Below are positions 61,740 to 64,000 of a stretch of 64,000 nt of DNA, piece after piece. The position numbers and the translations under genes were made by a program. Source of the DNA: Natrinema sp. SYSU A 869 (GTDB lineage: Archaea > Halobacteriota > Halobacteria > Halobacteriales > Natrialbaceae). The first letter of the stretch is position 1, and every line of letters begins with the position of its first letter. The stretch covers positions 1,612,001-1,676,000 of the forward strand of contig NZ_CP082249.1 in assembly GCF_019879105.1 (NCBI RefSeq), read 5' to 3'. A model generated the notes under the pieces. It saw only the letters and a program-made list of their open reading frames with translations. It did not search any database and was not told the origin of the DNA.

Positions 61740-62141
61740 TAGCGGTCGCGGACGCGCCTACCACGTCCACGGTTCATTGCGACCGCCGCCGAACGACACC
61801 TCTGAGCGACGCGAGATCGATCGCCGAGATATCCCCCTCGTCTATCCAAAGCTCGTGTTGACGCCGACGATCCGGGCCGTCACCGAGACAGATGCTGAAC
61901 TCGAAGTGACGGAGTCGGTCTCGCTTCCCCAGCCGGCTCGTCTCCTCGGATTGTGGTCGAGAGCAGCGACCGACCTGACCGTCGCAGCTATAGTAACAAC
62001 TGAAACTATTCACACGACGATCGCACAGCTATCGTGCGATCGGGTATGCAGTGACTTCCAGTGACTACTATCGGAGTCGGGCCCGTCTCCGCGACTATAC
62101 CGGGGATTCGATTTTTGCCACTGGAGCGCAACGAGAGGTGC
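61740..62141. other. Gap upstream of the F420-type oxidoreductase
   Basis: 402 bp without a supported gene. It holds the long hairpin described at 62018-62042. GATTTTTGCC near 62110 is a possible promoter for the next gene. Confidence 0.4.
62018..62042. repeat. Palindromic element, 9-bp arms and 7-nt loop
   Basis: CGATCGCAC and GTGCGATCG flank AGCTATC. The flanks (CTGAAACTATTCACACGA on one side, GTATGCAGTGACTTCC on the other) look to me like those of an element scattered through haloarchaeal genomes; this is memory, not a search. Confidence 0.5.
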
Positions 62142-63125
62142 ATGGACGTTGGACTCATGGTAACAGCCTTCGGCGACGTGGCTCTCGCGGACGTCGCGGT
62201 TCGCGCCGAAGGGAAGGGATACGACACCGTCTGGGTCGGTGAACTCTGGGGGGCCAGCGGCGTCGTCCAGGCGACCGAGATGGCCTGTCGGACCGACGAG
62301 ATCGGAATCGGGACCGCGATTTTGAACGTCTACTCTCGGTCACCGGCCGTCCTCGCGATGACGGCGGCGTCACTCGAGGACGCATCCGACGGCCGGTTCA
62401 CGCTTGGCCTCGGCACGAGCACGGCCACGGCGGTCGAGGGCCTCCACGGGATGACGTTCGACCGGCCGGTGCGACGCGCACACGAGACGATCGAACTGAT
62501 CCGCGAGTTCACCGCAGGGACCGGCGAGCCGGTCGACTACGACGGCGAACTGCTCGAGGCGGCGAACTTCCCGTCGATCGAGACGTCGGTGCCGATCTAC
62601 CACGCCGGGCTCGGGCCGGCGAATCGCCGCGTCGTCGGTCGACTTTGCGACGGCTGGATCCCGCACAACATCCCGTTCTCGCGGCTCGAGGACGCCTTCG
62701 AAGAAGTCGCAACGGCCGCGCGGGAACGCGATCGCGATCCAAGCGAAATTACGATCGCGCCCTACGTGCCCGCGGCAGTCAGCGAGGACCCGACCGAGGC
62801 CCGCGAGACGCTGCGGCGACACATCGCTTACTACGTCGGGAGCGGCGAGGGCTACCGTCGGGCGGTCGCGACCGAGTTCCCGGACGAAGCCGAACGGATC
62901 GCCGCGGCGTGGTGCGATGGCGAGAAGGGCGCGGCCGCGAGTGCCGTCACCGACGAGATGATCGCCGACCTCGGCGTCGCCGGAACGCCTGACGATGCGT
63001 GCGACCAACTACGGACACTCGTCGCCGAAACGGGGATCGACCACCCCATCGTCGTCGTTCCGGAACCGGCCTCGAGCGAGGTCACGGAGACGACGATCGA
63101 CGCGCTCGCACCGGACCAGTTGTAG
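62142..63125 (+). CDS. LLM-class F420-dependent oxidoreductase
   Basis: A 327-residue TIM-barrel protein of the bacterial-luciferase/F420 family. It has MDVGLMVTAFGDVALADVAV at the start, GYDTVWVGELWGASG near residue 28, IGIGTAILNVYSRSPAVLAM near 52 and FTLGLGTSTATAVEGLHGM near 85. Relatives include methylenetetrahydromethanopterin reductase-like enzymes; haloarchaea have F420, so it is the expected cofactor. The substrate is unknown. ATG 62142 is the homologue-like start; upstream in-frame codons are inside the palindrome-bearing leader. Confidence 0.88.
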   Translation: MDVGLMVTAFGDVALADVAVRAEGKGYDTVWVGELWGASGVVQATEMACRTDEIGIGTAILNVYSRSPAVLAMTAASLEDASDGRFTLGLGTSTATAVEGLHGMTFDRPVRRAHETIELIREFTAGTGEPVDYDGELLEAANFPSIETSVPIYHAGLGPANRRVVGRLCDGWIPHNIPFSRLEDAFEEVATAARERDRDPSEITIAPYVPAAVSEDPTEARETLRRHIAYYVGSGEGYRRAVATEFPDEAERIAAAWCDGEKGAAASAVTDEMIADLGVAGTPDDACDQLRTLVAETGIDHPIVVVPEPASSEVTETTIDALAPDQL

Positions 63126-63233
63126 CGTTTGCGTCGGGGACCCGGTCGAAGCACCGCAACTGTCGGCGGCCCTTGCGAATCCGCGGACAGTGTTTTTGAG
63201 GTCACGCCCGACAGTCTCGACAGTGGAACGATC

Positions 63234-63689
63234 ATGAGTGCGAGTTACACCGATTTCGTCGGCGAGGTACAGCACCGGATCGAAGCCGGGACACAGGCCG
63301 AAGCCGTCCGAACGACGCGTGCGGTCCTCGAGACCCTCGGCGAGCGCGTCGGAGAAGGTGGGGCGACGGATATTGCGAGCCCGCTCCCGATGGAGATCGA
63401 TCGATACCTGCTGGCCGCCGACCACGGCCAGACGTACGACTACGACGCGTTCGTCGACCGGGTCCTCGAGCGGCTGAACTACGACGATCTCGACCTCGAT
63501 GCGTCGTACGGCCGGCCGTCGAATATCGACCGGTCCGAGGCCGTCTACCGGATCAAGGCCGCCGTCGAACTCCTCAGCGAACGAGTTCCCGGCGGGGAAC
63601 TGGCTCACGCCGAGGAGCAGTTACCCGGCGAGTTCGGAGACATGTTCGAGTTCGTCGACGCCGAGACCAAGCCTTGGGAGGAGGCCTGA
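63234..63689 (+). CDS. DUF2267 domain protein
   Basis: A 151-residue protein matching DUF2267 along its length: YTDFVGEVQHRIEAGTQAEA at the start, TTRAVLETLGERVGEGGATDIASPLP in the middle (two pieces), and LSERVPGGELAHAEEQLPGEFGDMF at the end. The family is a two-repeat helical protein of unknown function, common in haloarchaea and in stress-related operons. It lies 108 bp after the F420-type gene. Confidence 0.92.
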   Translation: MSASYTDFVGEVQHRIEAGTQAEAVRTTRAVLETLGERVGEGGATDIASPLPMEIDRYLLAADHGQTYDYDAFVDRVLERLNYDDLDLDASYGRPSNIDRSEAVYRIKAAVELLSERVPGGELAHAEEQLPGEFGDMFEFVDAETKPWEEA

Positions 63690-63836
63690 CGACGACCGCG
63701 AGCAGGACCTCGATAGGCGAATAGCGCGGGACCCTCGGTCTCGTGGACCGTGCGAACGGACAGGGCACAACGCGACTCGAGGAGAGAGATTCAGTGCCGC
63801 GGCGGGTGAGAAATCGAACGCCGAGTCAACAGCGAG

Positions 63837-64000
63837 TCAGCGCCGGTCGTAGATCCGGACCGCGCGGTCGTGGCGCTCCGAGAGCCCGTGTGGGTTGCGC
63901 TGGCTCGAGCGATCGGTATACCGGGCACGAACGCCATCCCACAGCCCGCGCGTAATGTTCGTAATGACGTCAGTGCCGTCCGAGACCCAGCCCGTCGGCG
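63837..64000 (-). CDS. C-terminal part of an unknown protein, running off the window
   Basis: The stop TGA is at 63837-63839 on the minus strand. The last 53 residues are visible, ending QRNPHGLSERHDRAVRIYDR and one more Arg, preceded by GWVSDGTDVITNITRGLWDG. Well-spaced acidic and basic residues and the absence of stops argue for a real gene. I do not recognise the family. The rest lies beyond the window edge. Confidence 0.6.
   Translation of the reverse strand, partial: PTGWVSDGTDVITNITRGLWDGVRARYTDRSSQRNPHGLSERHDRAVRIYDRR

Noticed and set aside
1-64000. tRNA, rRNA, CRISPR arrays and complete insertion sequences
   Set aside because: No acceptor/T-arm pattern, no regularly spaced identical repeats and no transposase with terminal repeats could be found by reading both strands.

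Overview
This window is chromosomal DNA from a halophilic archaeon (class Halobacteria). The GC content is high, the proteins are acidic, and the promoters are mostly a TATA-like box about 26 bp before the start codon with little or no leader. Many families are typical of haloarchaea: HalOD1, amphi-Trp, SAMP1, membrane RCK_C pairs, APC-UspA fusions and an AsnC-TrkA_C regulator. A genus in the Natrialba/Natrinema/Haloterrigena group is my guess from general resemblance. No rRNA, tRNA, CRISPR array, complete insertion sequence or prophage was found. The window opens inside one gene and closes inside another.

Layout. 0-7 kb: a tightly coupled operon (M48 protease, DUF4129 protein, small membrane protein, DUF58 protein, polytopic membrane protein) converges on a MoxR AAA+ ATPase. 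7-13 kb: small stress and envelope genes (SPW, YbjQ, double winged-helix regulator, AI-2E exporter, DUF547, amphi-Trp, degenerate HNH). 12.8-16.2 kb: an AsnC-TrkA_C regulator divergent from an APC permease with UspA domains. 16.2-21.1 kb: a nucleoside-sugar catabolism block (nucleoside phosphorylase, PfkB kinase, DUF63, ribose-1,5-bisphosphate isomerase, and DeoC on the other strand). 21.1-22.6 kb: an AT-richer patch with a mini zinc protein and a methyltransferase. 22.8-29.4 kb: a potassium/stress island (HPP-UspA, K+ channel with RCK, UspA, two paralogous membrane RCK_C proteins). 29.4-36.5 kb: SAMP1, a second M48 protease, GNAT, GatD, a membrane glycosyltransferase and MfnA. 36.7-45 kb: MetG, a filterless TrkA_N protein, GYD, pyruvate kinase and a tRNA methylthiotransferase. 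45-54 kb: small redox and cupin proteins, HIT, methionine aminopeptidase, isocitrate dehydrogenase and a membrane histidine kinase. 54-64 kb: a divergent NRAMP-like transporter, SMR, DUF5817, HMG-CoA reductase, twin membrane proteins, an amidohydrolase, an F420-type oxidoreductase and DUF2267.

Two features run across the window. First, seven genes are broken by one-base changes, nearly all in short homopolymers and nearly all losses, while the protein sequence resumes cleanly in the next frame. This looks more like sequencing or assembly error than decay. Second, perfect hairpins with 7- or 9-bp arms and 3-nt loops recur. They are clustered in one intergenic region and also lie in frame inside deoC and the HPP-UspA gene, which suggests a family of small palindromic elements that tolerates insertion into coding sequence. 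The most coherent biological units are the nucleoside-sugar block, with an unexplained DUF63 membrane protein inside it, and the potassium/UspA island.
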